Shown in pieces: positions 18,262-29,690 of a stretch of DNA of 61,320 nt. The stretch comes from Polynucleobacter hirudinilacicola (lineage in GTDB: Bacteria; Pseudomonadota; Gammaproteobacteria; Burkholderiales; Burkholderiaceae): contig NZ_NAIA01000001.1 in NCBI RefSeq assembly GCF_002192535.1, forward strand, positions 1 to 61,320, given 5' to 3'. The notes under the pieces are model-generated. The model did not search any database, had not been told where the DNA came from, and saw only the letters and a list, made by a program, of their open reading frames with translations. The position numbers and the translations under genes are program-made. Within the stretch, counting starts at the first letter, position 1. Each line of letters starts with the position of its first letter.

Positions 18262-19808
18262 GGATGGCATTGAATATAGATCCCAATCATCTGATTGACC
18301 ACTTGCACAGCCTAGCAAACAGTACTGCTAAGGTAAGTGCCGATAGTCGCCAGCTTGAATCTGGCGATATCTTTTTTGCCTATCCTGTTGGGCATGGAAA
18401 CGCGTTAAGAGATGGCCGTCAGTTTATTAATGCCGCATTGGAGAAAGGTGTAGCAGCCGTTGTATTTGATCCTGCGGGAGCTGGTGCTCAATATCTCGAT
18501 CATCCACAATGCGTTGCTGTTGAAAACCTTGCAGATCAGGTTGGCGACTTATCTGCACAATGGTATGGCTATCCAAGTAAGCAATTAAAGGTGATTGGTG
18601 TAACAGGCACTAACGGTAAAACGAGTATTACGCAGTGGTTAGCTCAAGCCTTGGACGAGCCCAGCCACCGAACAGCAGTACTAGGTACTTTAGGTAATGG
18701 CTTCCCAGGCTCTTTAGTACAAACTGGATATACAACTCCAGATGCGCCGAAGTTACAGACTCAACTTCAAGAGTTACTCAATGCTGGTGCTAAGCAGGTA
18801 GCAATGGAAGTGTCATCACATGCTTTGCATCAAGGTCGAGTAATGGGTACTCATCTTAACTGCGCAGTTTTTACAAATCTGACGCAGGATCATTTGGACT
18901 ATCACAACAGCATGGCTGAGTATGCGGAAGCGAAGGCAAAGCTATTTGAGCTGGCGGGATTAGAGCACGCTGTCATTAATTTTGATGATGCCTTTGGTCG
19001 TGAGATCGCCATAAAGCTTTTAGCTCAAGGCCACATTCAGGTTTGGGCATTCACCATAAATCAAGAATCTCTTAAGGAATTTGAAAAATTTGGTGATCGC
19101 TTTCATCGTGTTTTTGCAAAAGATAGCGTACTGAATGGTACGGGGTATGACTCCCTATTTGTATATGAGGGGGTTGGCAGCAATTGCGTGCATATTCCTG
19201 TGTTGGGTGAATTTAATTTAAGTAATGCACTTGCTGTATGGGCTGTATTACTTACTCAAGGTTTAACTTGTGATGAGGCAAGCAAGCGAGTAAGTCAATT
19301 ACGTCCCGTGCTCGGTCGCATGGAATTAATCCAAGTAGGTAAGCAGCAAAAATCAGAAGGTTTATTAGTAGTGGTTGATTACGCTCACACGCCTGATGCC
19401 CTTCAGAAGACTTTACAAGCTTTACGTCCAATTGCAGAGCAACGCAGTGGAAAGATTTGGTGTGTATTTGGATGCGGCGGTGATCGTGATATTGGTAAAC
19501 GGTCACAAATGGGTGCGGTAGCTCAAAAATTTGCGGATCAAATCATTATTACTAGTGATAACCCAAGATCTGAAGAGCCGCAAGCCATCATGGAAATGAT
19601 TCGCACGGGTATCAATCAGAAATCTTCAGAAGTGCAGATGATTGTTGACCGTGCCGCAGCAATTATGGCTGCCGTGCGTAATGCCGATTCCCAAGATATT
19701 GTTTTGGTGGCAGGAAAAGGTCACGAAACCACTCAAGACATTAATGGCAAGAAATTTGATTTCTCTGACCAAGAGCATATTCGTTTGGCTGCTGGGGGAA
19801 TGGTCTGA
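18258..19808 (+). CDS. murE: UDP-N-acetylmuramoyl-tripeptide synthetase (meso-DAP adding)
   Basis: Adds the third stem-peptide residue to UDP-MurNAc-L-Ala-D-Glu. It has 516 residues. The ATP-binding GVTGTNGKTSITQWL lies near residue 114, TPDAPKLQTQLQ near 156, VDYAHTPDALQKTL near 374 and TSDNPRSEEP near 434. The DNPR motif is the known determinant for meso-diaminopimelate, so a Gram-negative type wall is expected. It shares one base with murF (TGATG). Confidence 0.96.
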   Translation: MRMALNIDPNHLIDHLHSLANSTAKVSADSRQLESGDIFFAYPVGHGNALRDGRQFINAALEKGVAAVVFDPAGAGAQYLDHPQCVAVENLADQVGDLSAQWYGYPSKQLKVIGVTGTNGKTSITQWLAQALDEPSHRTAVLGTLGNGFPGSLVQTGYTTPDAPKLQTQLQELLNAGAKQVAMEVSSHALHQGRVMGTHLNCAVFTNLTQDHLDYHNSMAEYAEAKAKLFELAGLEHAVINFDDAFGREIAIKLLAQGHIQVWAFTINQESLKEFEKFGDRFHRVFAKDSVLNGTGYDSLFVYEGVGSNCVHIPVLGEFNLSNALAVWAVLLTQGLTCDEASKRVSQLRPVLGRMELIQVGKQQKSEGLLVVVDYAHTPDALQKTLQALRPIAEQRSGKIWCVFGCGGDRDIGKRSQMGAVAQKFADQIIITSDNPRSEEPQAIMEMIRTGINQKSSEVQMIVDRAAAIMAAVRNADSQDIVLVAGKGHETTQDINGKKFDFSDQEHIRLAAGGMV

Positions 19809-21256
19809 TGCCTGTTATGACAACACTTGCTCAAGTGCATGCCATGCTGCCTGGAAGCGCTTTGATCAATATTTCCCCAGAGGATGCTCAGTTAGCAAGT
19901 ATTTCTAGAGTTGGCAGCGATAGTCGGCAGATTGATGCCAAAGAATTATTTGTGGCTTTGACTGGTGATCGCTTTGACGCCCACGATTTTCTATCAGATG
20001 TTGCTAAAGCAGGAGCAACTGGAGTGCTTATTAGTAATCAAGATAAATGCCCTGAAAGTTTGCCTGCAGTTTGCGTTGCTGATACTCGTATTGGCCTTGG
20101 AGTATTTGCAAAAGCCTGGCGCGCCAATCATCCCATCCCGCTGGCCTTGGTGACTGGTAGTAATGGCAAAACTACCGTGAAAGAAATGATTGCCTCTATT
20201 TTTAGAGCGGCAGTTGGCGAAGCCCATACCTTGGTGACTAAAGGGAACTTGAATAATGATATTGGCCTACCGCTGACATTATTAAAGCTTAGCTCAACCG
20301 ATCGACTTGCTGTAGTTGAGTTAGGAATGAATCATCCTGGGGAGACTGCGCAGCTTGCTGATATTGCTCAGGCAAATATTGCCTTGATAAATAATGCGCA
20401 GCGCGAACATCAAGAGTTCATGGCTACTGTAGCTGCAGTAGCTCAGGAGCACTCTGATGCCATCAGAGCCTTACCGAAAGATGGAATAGCGGTATTTCCA
20501 GCGGATTCTGAATTTGCAAGCGTTTGGCATGAAGCTGCAGCTGGACGCAAAATCATTGATTTTGTTTTGCAATCGGGCCAGTCAACACTGCAGGCTGCAG
20601 TCATGGGGCGCTTATTAAATAATGGCCACGTGCATGTGCAAACAGAGTTAGGTTCGATAGAGATTCAGTTAAACACTTTGGGTAGCCACAATGCGCGTAA
20701 TGCATTGGCTGCTAGCGCTGTTGCTGTAGCGGCTGGCCTTAGCCTAGAAAATATTAAGCAAGGCTTAGAGGCATTCTCCCCGGTTAATGGACGTATGCAG
20801 GCTAAGAAAATTGATTCTAATCACACCTTAATTGATGATAGCTATAACGCTAACCCAGATTCAGTCAGAGCAGCAATTGATGCTCTCAAGCAGTCAGGCA
20901 ATATCTCTTGGTTGGTTTTAGGTGATATGGGTGAAGTAGGCAATCAAGGGCCTGAGTTTCATCGTGAGGTTGGTGCTTACGCTGCTGAGCAAGGCGTTAA
21001 TAAATTATTTGCTCTGGGCGAGCAATGTCAATTTGCTATTCAAGGATTCGATGATGTCCAGAAAAATGGATTACCCACTCCTAGCGCAAAACATTTTGCT
21101 GAAATGGATAGCTTGATTGAGCAGTTAAGAGATGCATTGCATGCTCAGTCAGCCGGTAGTAATGAGCATTTCAATATTTTGGTTAAGGGTTCACGTTTTA
21201 TGCGCATGGAGCGTGTAGTGCAAGCCTTGTTAGAGGAGGCTAAAACATGCTCTTAA
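19808..21256 (+). CDS. murF: UDP-N-acetylmuramoyl-tripeptide--D-alanyl-D-alanine ligase
   Basis: Adds D-Ala-D-Ala to complete the pentapeptide. Its 482 residues have the N-terminal uridine domain ([15 protein letters not shown] near residue 37), the P-loop [13 protein letters not shown] near 115, [13 protein letters not shown] near 147 and [15 protein letters not shown] near 341. In contrast to MurE it lacks the DNPR motif. It overlaps mraY by 10 bp. The dipeptide comes from Ddl, encoded later in the cluster. Confidence 0.96.
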   Translation: MPVMTTLAQVHAMLPGSALINISPEDAQLASISRVGSDSRQIDAKELFVALTGDRFDAHDFLSDVAKAGATGVLISNQDKCPESLPAVCVADTRIGLGVFAKAWRANHPIPLALVTGSNGKTTVKEMIASIFRAAVGEAHTLVTKGNLNNDIGLPLTLLKLSSTDRLAVVELGMNHPGETAQLADIAQANIALINNAQREHQEFMATVAAVAQEHSDAIRALPKDGIAVFPADSEFASVWHEAAAGRKIIDFVLQSGQSTLQAAVMGRLLNNGHVHVQTELGSIEIQLNTLGSHNARNALAASAVAVAAGLSLENIKQGLEAFSPVNGRMQAKKIDSNHTLIDDSYNANPDSVRAAIDALKQSGNISWLVLGDMGEVGNQGPEFHREVGAYAAEQGVNKLFALGEQCQFAIQGFDDVQKNGLPTPSAKHFAEMDSLIEQLRDALHAQSAGSNEHFNILVKGSRFMRMERVVQALLEEAKTCS

Positions 21257-22416
21257 TTATGGCGCAATGGCTGCAGGATGATTTTGGCTTCTTCCGAGTC
21301 TTTAACTACATTACATTTAGAGCGGTGATGGCTACGGTGACTGCCTTGTTGATTGGACTGGCTGCTGGTCCATGGGTCATTCGAAAATTAACGGCATTGA
21401 AAATGGGTCAAGCCGTTCGTATTGATGGACCACAAACGCATTTAGTCAAATCTGGCACTCCAACAATGGGTGGGGTCTTGATCTTGATCGGTATTTTTGT
21501 GTCCTGCATGTTATGGGCAGACTTAAGCAATCGTTTTATCTGGATTGTGATGATCGTGACCTTTGGCTTTGGTGCGATTGGCTGGGTAGACGACTATCGT
21601 AAGGTTGCTAGAAAAGATCCTAAGGGAATGGCCTCAAGAGAAAAATTCTTTTGGCAAACCTTGATCGGGCTATTTGCAGCGATCTATTTGGCGTTCTCAG
21701 TTTCCGAAGTCAACAACCTCAAGGTGCTACAACTTTTCTATGAATGGCTCAAGAGTGGCTTAGCTTTAGATCTTCCAGCAAAAACAAATTTGCTACTACC
21801 CTTTATTAAAGAGGTAAGTTATCCGTTAGGCATGATGGGCTTCATCATCTTGAGTTACTTGGTCATCGTTGGCAGTAGTAATGCAGTGAACTTAACTGAT
21901 GGACTCGATGGCTTGGTCATCATGCCTGTCATCTTAGTGGGAGCAGCCTTAGGGGCATTTGCTTATGTAATGGGTAATGCTATCTACGCCAAATACTTAT
22001 TGTTCCCTTATATTCCGGGCGCTGGTGAGTTGTTGATCTTTTGTGGCGCCATGGGCGGTGCGGGTTTAGCTTTCCTCTGGTACAACGCGCATCCAGCACA
22101 AGTATTCATGGGTGACGTTGGTGCGCTGGCATTAGGCGGCGCACTTGGGACTATTGCAGTCATTGTGCGTCAAGAGATTGTGCTCTTTGTGATGGGCGGA
22201 ATTTTTGTTGCAGAAACTGTCTCTGTAATGTTGCAAGTATTTTGGTTCAAGTTAACCAAGAAATATTTTGGCGAAGGGCGCCGCATTTTCCGCATGGCGC
22301 CGCTGCATCATCATTTTGAATTAGGTGGTTGGAAAGAGACTCAAGTGGTTGTGCGTTTCTGGATCATCACCATCCTATTGGTATTGATTGGCTTATCTAG
22401 CCTGAAATTACGGTGA
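21247..22416 (+). CDS. mraY: Phospho-N-acetylmuramoyl-pentapeptide transferase
   Basis: Integral membrane enzyme making lipid I from UDP-MurNAc-pentapeptide and undecaprenyl phosphate. Its 389 residues have about ten membrane segments. Family motifs are [12 protein letters not shown] near residue 69, [12 protein letters not shown] near 110 (Asp pair), [13 protein letters not shown] near 216, and the C-terminal [22 protein letters not shown] near 352. The ATG at 21247 gives the MLLIMAQWL start seen in relatives, so it overlaps murF by 10 bp. Confidence 0.97.
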   Translation: MLLIMAQWLQDDFGFFRVFNYITFRAVMATVTALLIGLAAGPWVIRKLTALKMGQAVRIDGPQTHLVKSGTPTMGGVLILIGIFVSCMLWADLSNRFIWIVMIVTFGFGAIGWVDDYRKVARKDPKGMASREKFFWQTLIGLFAAIYLAFSVSEVNNLKVLQLFYEWLKSGLALDLPAKTNLLLPFIKEVSYPLGMMGFIILSYLVIVGSSNAVNLTDGLDGLVIMPVILVGAALGAFAYVMGNAIYAKYLLFPYIPGAGELLIFCGAMGGAGLAFLWYNAHPAQVFMGDVGALALGGALGTIAVIVRQEIVLFVMGGIFVAETVSVMLQVFWFKLTKKYFGEGRRIFRMAPLHHHFELGGWKETQVVVRFWIITILLVLIGLSSLKLR

Positions 22417-24050
22417 GCCAAAGAGTAAATATGTTGAATCTAGAAAATACCTTCGCTAATCCTGCTCTCATCGCTGATTCAGGCTATCAAGCTCCCCACC
22501 GCTTTTTGATTTTGGGTCTGGGAGAGTCTGGTGTTGCTATGGCTAAGTGGTGCTTGCGTAATGGTGCCATTGTTCGTTTGGTGGATACACGCGATCAATC
22601 TCAATTTTCTGAGCGCCAGAATGCTTGGTTGGATGAATTAAAGGTTGATGGATTAAAAGATATTCAATTTGGGCCATTAAATGATGCCTTATTGGTTGAT
22701 ATCGATGTGATTGGTATTAGCCCTGGCCTATCTCCATTTCAGGAGCCAACTCAATCATTCTTGGCCAAGGCTAGAAAAGCCAGAATTGATGTTTGGAGTG
22801 AGATCGAGTTCTTTGCGCGCGCCATTGCAGCATTAAGTCGTATGGCCCAAGCGGCTGAATCAAGCTATGAAGCGGCATTATTGGCGATCACCGGGACCAA
22901 TGGAAAAACTACTACTACTGCATTAACCGGCCAACTCTGCGAGCGCGCTGGGAAAAAAGTTGCTGTAGCTGGAAACATTAGCCCTGCTGCATTAGACAAG
23001 TTGATGAGTTGTCTTGATGAGGCTGACCAAATTGAAGATATGCCAGACATCTGGGTGCTTGAATTATCCAGCTTCCAATTGGTTTATACGTATACCCTCA
23101 ATGCAACTGCTGCCACCGTGCTGAATATCACCCAAGATCATTTGGATTGGCATGGCGATATGCAGGCGTATGCAGATGCAAAAGCGAATATATTTGGCGC
23201 AGACACAATTTGTATTTTGAATCGCGATGATTCTTTGGTGATGGGTTTGCTCTCTGATGAGCAAAAGGTAGAAAAGTCAATTGTGACTTTTGGCTCGAAC
23301 AAGCCAGACGAGCAAGGCGCATTCGGCATCGAGCATGATTTGCGTGCTGGTGGAATTGATTGGCTTGTATGGGCTGAGGTAGATGAAGATCTTGAGCCAA
23401 AGCCTAAACGTCGTCGTAAGTCGTCCGTGGCTGAAGAGGATGAGCCACTGCGATTGAAGCGCTTAATTCCAGCCGATGCTCTCAGAATACGTGGTCGCCA
23501 CAATGCATTGAATGCATTAGCTGCATTGGCATTAGCAAGAGCGGCTAACTTGCCAATGAATGTTCTTCTGCACGGCTTGCGTGATTATCACGGCGAGCCT
23601 CATCGTGTTCAGAGCATCGCAGTTTTGAATGATGTTGAGTATATTGATGACAGCAAAGGCACTAATGTAGGTGCAACGGTAGCAGCTCTGAATGGCCTTG
23701 GAAGCAATGAATCCGGTAAGAGAATTTGGTTAATTGCTGGCGGTGATGGCAAGGGGCAAGACTTTAGTCCATTGCGCGAGCCAGCCTTACGTTTTGTTAA
23801 AGGCGTTTTCTTGATTGGTAAAGATGGCGCTGCGATTGGTGAGGCTATTGGCGATGTTCCTTGCACGATGAGCGGTAACTTAGCGGAGGCTGTTAAGACA
23901 GCTGCACAACAGGCCCAATCTGGGGATTTGGTCTTACTCTCTCCTGCTTGCGCAAGCTTTGATCAGTTTAAAGATTATATTGCGCGTGCCCAGGCTTTTG
24001 TTGAAGAAGTTGAAGAATTAGGAATGCGTTTTGAAGGAGTTCAAGCGTGA
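22413..24050 (+). CDS. murD: UDP-N-acetylmuramoylalanine--D-glutamate ligase, long form
   Basis: Adds D-glutamate to UDP-MurNAc-L-Ala. Core motifs are intact: [12 protein letters not shown] near residue 34, [17 protein letters not shown] near 157, LELSSFQLV near 214, [12 protein letters not shown] near 233, [15 protein letters not shown] near 415. At 545 residues it is about 100 longer than the E. coli enzyme. Extra material includes an N-terminal leader, an Ala-rich stretch near 134-150 and a charged insertion near 324-346 ([17 protein letters not shown]). Comparable insertions occur, from memory, in other Burkholderiaceae MurD. The GTG start overlaps mraY by 4 bp. Confidence 0.95.
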   Translation: MSQRVNMLNLENTFANPALIADSGYQAPHRFLILGLGESGVAMAKWCLRNGAIVRLVDTRDQSQFSERQNAWLDELKVDGLKDIQFGPLNDALLVDIDVIGISPGLSPFQEPTQSFLAKARKARIDVWSEIEFFARAIAALSRMAQAAESSYEAALLAITGTNGKTTTTALTGQLCERAGKKVAVAGNISPAALDKLMSCLDEADQIEDMPDIWVLELSSFQLVYTYTLNATAATVLNITQDHLDWHGDMQAYADAKANIFGADTICILNRDDSLVMGLLSDEQKVEKSIVTFGSNKPDEQGAFGIEHDLRAGGIDWLVWAEVDEDLEPKPKRRRKSSVAEEDEPLRLKRLIPADALRIRGRHNALNALAALALARAANLPMNVLLHGLRDYHGEPHRVQSIAVLNDVEYIDDSKGTNVGATVAALNGLGSNESGKRIWLIAGGDGKGQDFSPLREPALRFVKGVFLIGKDGAAIGEAIGDVPCTMSGNLAEAVKTAAQQAQSGDLVLLSPACASFDQFKDYIARAQAFVEEVEELGMRFEGVQA

Positions 24051-25318
24051 ATCTAAAAGATAAACTTTTTCCTGACAACCGTTTAAGCCTAGATCGCTTC
24101 TGGAATTTTTCTAGAGGTGGGATTGATAACTTCCGCACTGGCTTAAGAGACGCTGTATCGGGAGTTGAGCAAACTCGCTCGCGCATGATGGAATACGATC
24201 AACTGCTCGTATGGGCAGTTCTTTCTCTGATGTTGATTGGTTTGGTAATGGTGTATTCAGCATCGATTACTTTGGCAGATGGCCCAAAGTACGCTAATTA
24301 CAGCAGCAGCTTTTTCTTAATTCGCCACATGATTTCTTTGGTCATTGCGATTGGGGTAGGCATTTGGGTCTTTAAGATTCCAACAAAGGTATGGGATCGA
24401 TATTCACCCTTGATTTTTGGATTTACCGTGCTGCTCTTGATCGCGGTTCTCATCCCAGGTGTTGGTAAGGGTGTGAATGGAGCTAGACGCTGGATTCCGC
24501 TGGGCTTAATGAACTTCCAGCCATCTGAGTTAATGAAGTTTGCAGCCATCATTTTTGCTGCAAGTTATACCGTGCAACGTCAAGAATACTTGCACTCATT
24601 TGTTAAGGGCATGTTACCAATGGGTATTGCAGTGGCATTGGTTGGCGGCCTATTGATGGCAGAGCCTGATATGGGTGCATTCGTAGTAGTTGCCTTAATT
24701 GCATTTGGTATATTGTTCTTAGGCGGCATTAATGCCAAGTTATTTGGTGGTTTGATTGCCGTTGGCTTAATGAGTGGCGCAGCGATGATTGCGCTCTCGC
24801 CATTCCGTCGCGGCCGCATGCTTGCCTTTATGGATCCATGGCAAGTGGATAACGCTGCAAATAAAGGTTATCAGCTAACACATTCTTTAATGGCCTTTGG
24901 TCGTGGTGAGTGGTTCGGTACTGGGCTTGGTGGCAGCGTAGAGAAATTACATTACCTACCAGAAGCTCATACTGATTTCATTATGGCAGTGATTGGCGAA
25001 GAACTTGGCTTCGTTGGTGTGGTTGTGATGATCTTCTTGTTTTATTGGATCGTCCGACGTGCTTTCTTGATTGGGCGTACCGCTTTGCAGTTAGACCGTA
25101 GTTTTGCTGGTCTTGCAGCCAAGGGCGTAGCAATTTGGATTGGCTGGCAAGCCTTTATTAATATGGGTGTGAACCTCGGTTTATTACCAACCAAGGGTTT
25201 GACATTGCCATTAGTGAGTTACGGTGGATCTGCAATTTTGATGAATGTCGTGGCGATTGCCATGCTCCTCCGAATTGATTATGAGAATCGTATTCTGATG
25301 CGCGGAGGGAAGCTGTGA
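24047..25318 (+). CDS. ftsW: Septal peptidoglycan polymerase FtsW (SEDS family)
   Basis: Lipid II polymerase of the divisome, partner of FtsI. The 423 residues have a roughly 50-residue cytoplasmic N terminus and ten membrane segments. Conserved SEDS parts are VYSASI near residue 69, GARRWIPLGLMNFQPSELMK near 144, the AEPDMGAFVVV segment near 204 and GLLPTKGLTLPLVSYGGSA near 380. It starts with GTG and overlaps murD and murG by 4 bp each. Confidence 0.96.
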   Translation: MNLKDKLFPDNRLSLDRFWNFSRGGIDNFRTGLRDAVSGVEQTRSRMMEYDQLLVWAVLSLMLIGLVMVYSASITLADGPKYANYSSSFFLIRHMISLVIAIGVGIWVFKIPTKVWDRYSPLIFGFTVLLLIAVLIPGVGKGVNGARRWIPLGLMNFQPSELMKFAAIIFAASYTVQRQEYLHSFVKGMLPMGIAVALVGGLLMAEPDMGAFVVVALIAFGILFLGGINAKLFGGLIAVGLMSGAAMIALSPFRRGRMLAFMDPWQVDNAANKGYQLTHSLMAFGRGEWFGTGLGGSVEKLHYLPEAHTDFIMAVIGEELGFVGVVVMIFLFYWIVRRAFLIGRTALQLDRSFAGLAAKGVAIWIGWQAFINMGVNLGLLPTKGLTLPLVSYGGSAILMNVVAIAMLLRIDYENRILMRGGKL

Positions 25319-26388
25319 CAAGACCCTCAATTTTGGTGATGGCTGGTGGTACTGGCGGGCACATCTTCCCAGGCCTTGCTGTTGCTGAATATCTGAGGAT
25401 CTGCGGTTGGAATGTGTCATGGTTGGGTAACCAAAATGGCATGGAATACCGCTTAGTAAAGTCTTGTGATTTTCCATTTGAAGCAGTTGAGTTTGGCGGT
25501 TTACGAGGCAAGGGCCTCAAGACCAAACTGATGTTGCCATTTAATTTAATGCGAGCTTGTGTTCAAAGTTGGAAGATTATGCGCCGCCTAAAACCATCTG
25601 TGGTCTTAGGCATGGGCGGCTATATTTCTTTCCCCGGGGGCTTAGTAACTAAGTTATTAAGCCGTCCTTTAGTGCTACATGAAGCAAATTCTGTAGCAGG
25701 GAGTGCAAATCGTGCGCTTGCCAAAATTGCAATGCGCACATTAACTGGCTTCCCAAATACGATGGTAAATGCCGAGTGGGTAGGTAATCCTATTCGTGAA
25801 GAGTTTGATCATATTTCGGCGCCTGCATTGCGCTACGAACAGCGTCAAGGACCTTTATCTATATTGGTCGTGGGCGGTAGTTTAGGTGCGGCCGCTTTAA
25901 ATGAAAATATTCCTGCAGCCTTGGCACTGCTCTCTAAAGATGTGCGCCCTCAGGTCATTCACCAGGCGGGCGATAAGCATTTAGCCGATTTGCAAAAGCG
26001 TTATACCGAGTTAGGTGTTGAAGCAGATATTCGTCCCTTTATTGACGATATGCCTTCAGCGTATGCACAGGCAGATCTTGTGATTTGTCGCGCAGGTGCA
26101 ATGACAGTTTCAGAATTAGCAGCTTGTGGCGTTGCTTCTTGCTTAATTCCTTTCCCATATGCAATTGATGACCATCAAACTGCTAATGCAAAATTTTTAG
26201 CTAATGCAGATGCCGCAATCTTATTGCCTCAGCAAGACCTGAATCCACAAGATTTGGCATCCATGATTCAAAGTTTTAATCGTGCGGACCTAAAAGAAAT
26301 GGCTTTGCGTGCGCATGCTTTAGCTAAACCACATGCAACCCAGCGAGTCGCTGAGGTTTGCGCTGATTGTGCGGGGGTAGGTGTATGA
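25315..26388 (+). CDS. murG: UDP-GlcNAc--lipid I N-acetylglucosaminyltransferase
   Basis: Adds GlcNAc to lipid I to give lipid II at the cytoplasmic membrane face. The GT-B fold protein has 357 residues, with the glycine loops [20 protein letters not shown] near residue 6 and [14 protein letters not shown] near 184, [15 protein letters not shown] near 122, and the donor-site segment [35 protein letters not shown] near 263. It starts with GTG and overlaps murC by 4 bp (ATGA). Confidence 0.97.
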   Translation: MTRPSILVMAGGTGGHIFPGLAVAEYLRICGWNVSWLGNQNGMEYRLVKSCDFPFEAVEFGGLRGKGLKTKLMLPFNLMRACVQSWKIMRRLKPSVVLGMGGYISFPGGLVTKLLSRPLVLHEANSVAGSANRALAKIAMRTLTGFPNTMVNAEWVGNPIREEFDHISAPALRYEQRQGPLSILVVGGSLGAAALNENIPAALALLSKDVRPQVIHQAGDKHLADLQKRYTELGVEADIRPFIDDMPSAYAQADLVICRAGAMTVSELAACGVASCLIPFPYAIDDHQTANAKFLANADAAILLPQQDLNPQDLASMIQSFNRADLKEMALRAHALAKPHATQRVAEVCADCAGVGV

Positions 26389-27821
26389 AGCATATTGTTC
26401 AGCAAATCCATTTCGTTGGCATTGGTGGTGCTGGTATGAGCGGCATAGCCGAAGTTTTACTGAATCTAGGCTATCAAGTATCTGGATCTGATTTAGCTGA
26501 GGGCCCTGTAACGAAGCGTCTCAAGGAGTTAGGCGCAGTGATTCATATTGGCCATGACCCTAAAAATATTGGTACCGCAGAAGCAGTGGTTATTTCTACT
26601 GCAGTAGCTGGAAACAATCCCGAAGTTCTCGCAGCGCGTGCTGCAAAGATTCCAGTCATTCAGCGAGCAGTCATGTTGGGTGAGTTGATGCGTCTAAAAC
26701 AAGGAATTGCTATTGCTGGTACGCATGGCAAGACCACTACAACCAGTTTGGTTGCTTCGGTCTTGGCTGAAGGTGGTCTCGATCCTACTTTTGTCATTGG
26801 TGGAAAGCTTAACTCTGCTGGTGCCAATGCGCGTTTGGGTCGCGGTGACTTCATTGTGGTCGAAGCCGATGAGTCTGACGCCTCTTTCTTGCAGCTTTTT
26901 CCGGCAATGGAAGTGGTTACTAATATTGATGCAGATCATATGGACACCTACCAGCACGATATGGCGAGATTGAAGCAAGCCTTTGTGCAATTTATTCAGC
27001 GTATGCCATTTTATGGTGTAGCAGTATTGTGTATTGATGATGCCAATGTGCGTGACATTATTCCATTTGTATCTCAGCCCGTCTTGCGTTATGGACTTTC
27101 TGAAGACGCAGATATCAGAGCTAGCAATGTTCGTGCTGATGGCACGCGTATGCACTTTACAGTAGATCGTCGCACCGTTCGCAGGCATGGTAATAAACCA
27201 GGCCCCCTTAATATCACATTGAACTTACCTGGTTTGCACAATGTGCGTAATGCTCTAGCTGCAATTGGTATTGCCACTGAGTTGGGTGTTGGCGACGAAG
27301 CAATTACAAAAGCGCTCTCTGAATTTAGTGGCGTTGGTCGACGCTTCCAGCGCTATGGTGAGATTCCACTTGCCTCTGGTGGAAGTTTTACCTTGATCGA
27401 CGATTATGGCCACCATCCGGTAGAGATGGCTGCGACCTTAGCAGCAGCGCGAGGTGCATTCCCAGGCCGCCGTTTAGTGTTGGCATTCCAGCCACATCGC
27501 TTTACAAGAACACGAGATTGTTTTGGAGAGTTTGTGCAAGTCCTTCGAAATTTTGATGCATTGGTATTGACCGAGGTTTATCCAGCCGGCGAGGCAAAGA
27601 TTCCGGGTGCAGATGGTAAGAGTTTGATGAAGGCAGCACTTGCAGAGGAGAAGCATACAAAAGGCTCCTTAAATTCTGCAGCAGTAGTGTTCGCAGCAAA
27701 TATTGCAGAGATGCCAGAAAAGTTATCTCAAGTATTAAAAGATGGCGATGTCTTAATCACAATGGGTGCAGGATCAATCTCTGCACTGCCACATACCTTG
27801 GCGGAGGCAAAGAGTGTCTAA
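26385..27821 (+). CDS. murC: UDP-N-acetylmuramate--L-alanine ligase
   Basis: First Mur ligase, adding L-Ala to UDP-MurNAc. The start was placed at the ATG of the ATGA overlap with murG ([12 protein letters not shown]), giving 478 residues. [14 protein letters not shown] lies near residue 11, [18 protein letters not shown] near 107, [10 protein letters not shown] near 160, and [14 protein letters not shown] near 331. It overlaps ddl by 8 bp. Confidence 0.97.
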   Translation: MKHIVQQIHFVGIGGAGMSGIAEVLLNLGYQVSGSDLAEGPVTKRLKELGAVIHIGHDPKNIGTAEAVVISTAVAGNNPEVLAARAAKIPVIQRAVMLGELMRLKQGIAIAGTHGKTTTTSLVASVLAEGGLDPTFVIGGKLNSAGANARLGRGDFIVVEADESDASFLQLFPAMEVVTNIDADHMDTYQHDMARLKQAFVQFIQRMPFYGVAVLCIDDANVRDIIPFVSQPVLRYGLSEDADIRASNVRADGTRMHFTVDRRTVRRHGNKPGPLNITLNLPGLHNVRNALAAIGIATELGVGDEAITKALSEFSGVGRRFQRYGEIPLASGGSFTLIDDYGHHPVEMAATLAAARGAFPGRRLVLAFQPHRFTRTRDCFGEFVQVLRNFDALVLTEVYPAGEAKIPGADGKSLMKAALAEEKHTKGSLNSAAVVFAANIAEMPEKLSQVLKDGDVLITMGAGSISALPHTLAEAKSV

Positions 27822-28827
27822 GTTAGATACAAGCCTCGGCATGTGGGGCGATCGTGTGAAGTCTCAGCTATCCAAGCTAGATGTGAAATCGTTTGGTCGC
27901 GTTGGCGTTCTATTGGGCGGGCGCTCTGGTGAACGTGAGATATCTCTCATGTCGGGTAATGGTGTTTTGGAGGCTTTACTTTCTAAAGGCGTGGATGCAC
28001 ATGCTTTTGATCCTGGCTTACGTTGTCCAACAGAGCTAGCAAAAGAAAAATTTGATCGCGTATTTATTTCTCTACATGGTCGTTACGGTGAAGATGGAAC
28101 GATTCAAGGTTTATTAGATTTACTTGAATTACCGTATACCGGTAGTGGTGTATTAGCTTCTGCTTTAGCAATTGACAAGATTGTGACTAAGCAAGTTTGG
28201 ATTAGTAATGGTCTGGCGACCCCAGAGTTTGAAGAATTAACTACAAATAGCGACTGGAATGCAGTCGTCGAGCATTTAGGTCTACCTTTGATTGTGAAGC
28301 CAGCACATGAAGGCTCTTCACTTGGTTTAACTAAGGTGAAATCTGTCAATGAATTACCAGCAGCCTATAAGCTTGCTGCGGGATTAGATAAAAAAGTGAT
28401 TGCTGAGACTTGCATTATTGGAGATGAGCTCACTTGCCCGATAGTTGGTCAAGGTGATACAGCAGAAGCATTACCTGTAATCAAAATTATCCCGCCGGAA
28501 GCTAACTACGACTTCCATAACAAATATTTCTCAGACGAGACTCAGTACCTATGCCCAACTGGACTTGCAGTTGAGGTTAATGAGCGCGTTCAAGAGTTGG
28601 CCTTAGCTGCATACAAGGCTCTAGGTTGCCGCACATGGGGCCGTGCAGATGTCATGCTCGATCAGAAAACTGGTAAGCCCTATTTATTAGAGATGAATAC
28701 CTCACCAGGTATGACTTCTCACTCTTTGGTACCGATGGCAGCTAAAGCAGCTGGTGTTCCTTATGCAGACCTAGTGCTGTGGTTACTAAGCCAAACTTTG
28801 CAACAAAAAGAAGGTGCTATTACATGA
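27814..28827 (+). CDS. ddl: D-alanine--D-alanine ligase
   Basis: ATP-grasp enzyme making D-Ala-D-Ala for MurF. The start is taken at the GTG at 27814 because a GGAGG-like sequence (GCGGAGGC) sits about 7 nt upstream; an ATG at 27841 is the alternative. It has 337 residues. [17 protein letters not shown] lies near residue 30, [35 protein letters not shown] near 89, [12 protein letters not shown] near 161, and [32 protein letters not shown] near 277. It is of the DdlB type found in dcw clusters and overlaps ftsQ by 4 bp. Confidence 0.95.
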   Translation: MSKLDTSLGMWGDRVKSQLSKLDVKSFGRVGVLLGGRSGEREISLMSGNGVLEALLSKGVDAHAFDPGLRCPTELAKEKFDRVFISLHGRYGEDGTIQGLLDLLELPYTGSGVLASALAIDKIVTKQVWISNGLATPEFEELTTNSDWNAVVEHLGLPLIVKPAHEGSSLGLTKVKSVNELPAAYKLAAGLDKKVIAETCIIGDELTCPIVGQGDTAEALPVIKIIPPEANYDFHNKYFSDETQYLCPTGLAVEVNERVQELALAAYKALGCRTWGRADVMLDQKTGKPYLLEMNTSPGMTSHSLVPMAAKAAGVPYADLVLWLLSQTLQQKEGAIT

Positions 28828-29681
28828 GCACGCTCTTAGACCGCTTCGGAGATATTTTCTCCGTCATCATGTCTCCGCTTTGGAATCATCCAGAGCGGAT
28901 GCAAAAGCTTAGTCGTTTCTTGATGCGCTGCTTTGCTGTGATGTTGGTGGTTGGGGTTCTGGTTTGGTTAAGCCAGAGATCTGTTTTTACTTTGAGACAA
29001 ATTCAGGTTGAGCCAGTTGCTGGTCAAACACTGAAACACATTAATAAATCTCTCGTGAAGCGGCAAGTAATGGAAACCGTGCAAGGCAACTTCTTCAGTG
29101 TACGTTTAGAAGATGTAAAGCGCGGCTTTGAAAGTATGCCTTGGGTACGCCACGCTAATGTACGTCGTGTTTGGCCCAATGGTTTGATAGTGAATATTGA
29201 AGAGCAGAAGGCCTTTGCTACTTGGGGTGGTGAGAGTAGTAATACTTTAATGAATACACATGGTGAGCTATTTGCTGGCCGTGTTTCAGAGCTAGTTGAT
29301 GATAAGCATTTATTGGATTTTTCTGGGCCAAACGATGCTGGTAAAGAGGTAATGAGTCTTTATGAAAAAGCTAATAACTGGTTTAAACCTTGGAATGCTC
29401 AGGTAGTGAGCTTGGCATTAACCGAGCGTTATGCCTGGCACGTCAAGCTATCCAATGGTATGAGGGTCGAATTTGGACGGGATGAAGAGAGCTCGGACAA
29501 AAACTTAACAGAAGAACGTGTTGCACGTCTATTTAAGTATTGGCCTCAGGTGCAAGAGAAATGGGCCAATCGAGTGGATGCAGTAGATCTTCGTTATGCA
29601 AATGGTTTCGCAGTGCATCTCGCATCTGGAAGTGTGAAAAAGAGTGATGTAGATGGCAAAAAAAGTGAGCTGAAGCAATGA
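28824..29681 (+). CDS. ftsQ: Cell division protein FtsQ
   Basis: Bitopic divisome protein linking early and late division proteins. The ATG in the ATGA overlap with ddl gives 285 residues. A cytoplasmic stretch precedes a membrane segment at about residues 36-54 ([14 protein letters not shown]). Next come the POTRA domain ([24 protein letters not shown], then [48 protein letters not shown]) and the beta domain ([13 protein letters not shown]). The gap to ftsA is 3-9 bp depending on the ftsA start. Confidence 0.95.
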   Translation: MSTLLDRFGDIFSVIMSPLWNHPERMQKLSRFLMRCFAVMLVVGVLVWLSQRSVFTLRQIQVEPVAGQTLKHINKSLVKRQVMETVQGNFFSVRLEDVKRGFESMPWVRHANVRRVWPNGLIVNIEEQKAFATWGGESSNTLMNTHGELFAGRVSELVDDKHLLDFSGPNDAGKEVMSLYEKANNWFKPWNAQVVSLALTERYAWHVKLSNGMRVEFGRDEESSDKNLTEERVARLFKYWPQVQEKWANRVDAVDLRYANGFAVHLASGSVKKSDVDGKKSELKQ

Positions 29682-29690
29682 GGAATGGCA

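Noticed and set aside
26694..27188. 164-codon minus-strand open frame inside murC
   Set aside because: Antisense to a catalytic Mur ligase region; no recognisable motif or ribosome binding site.
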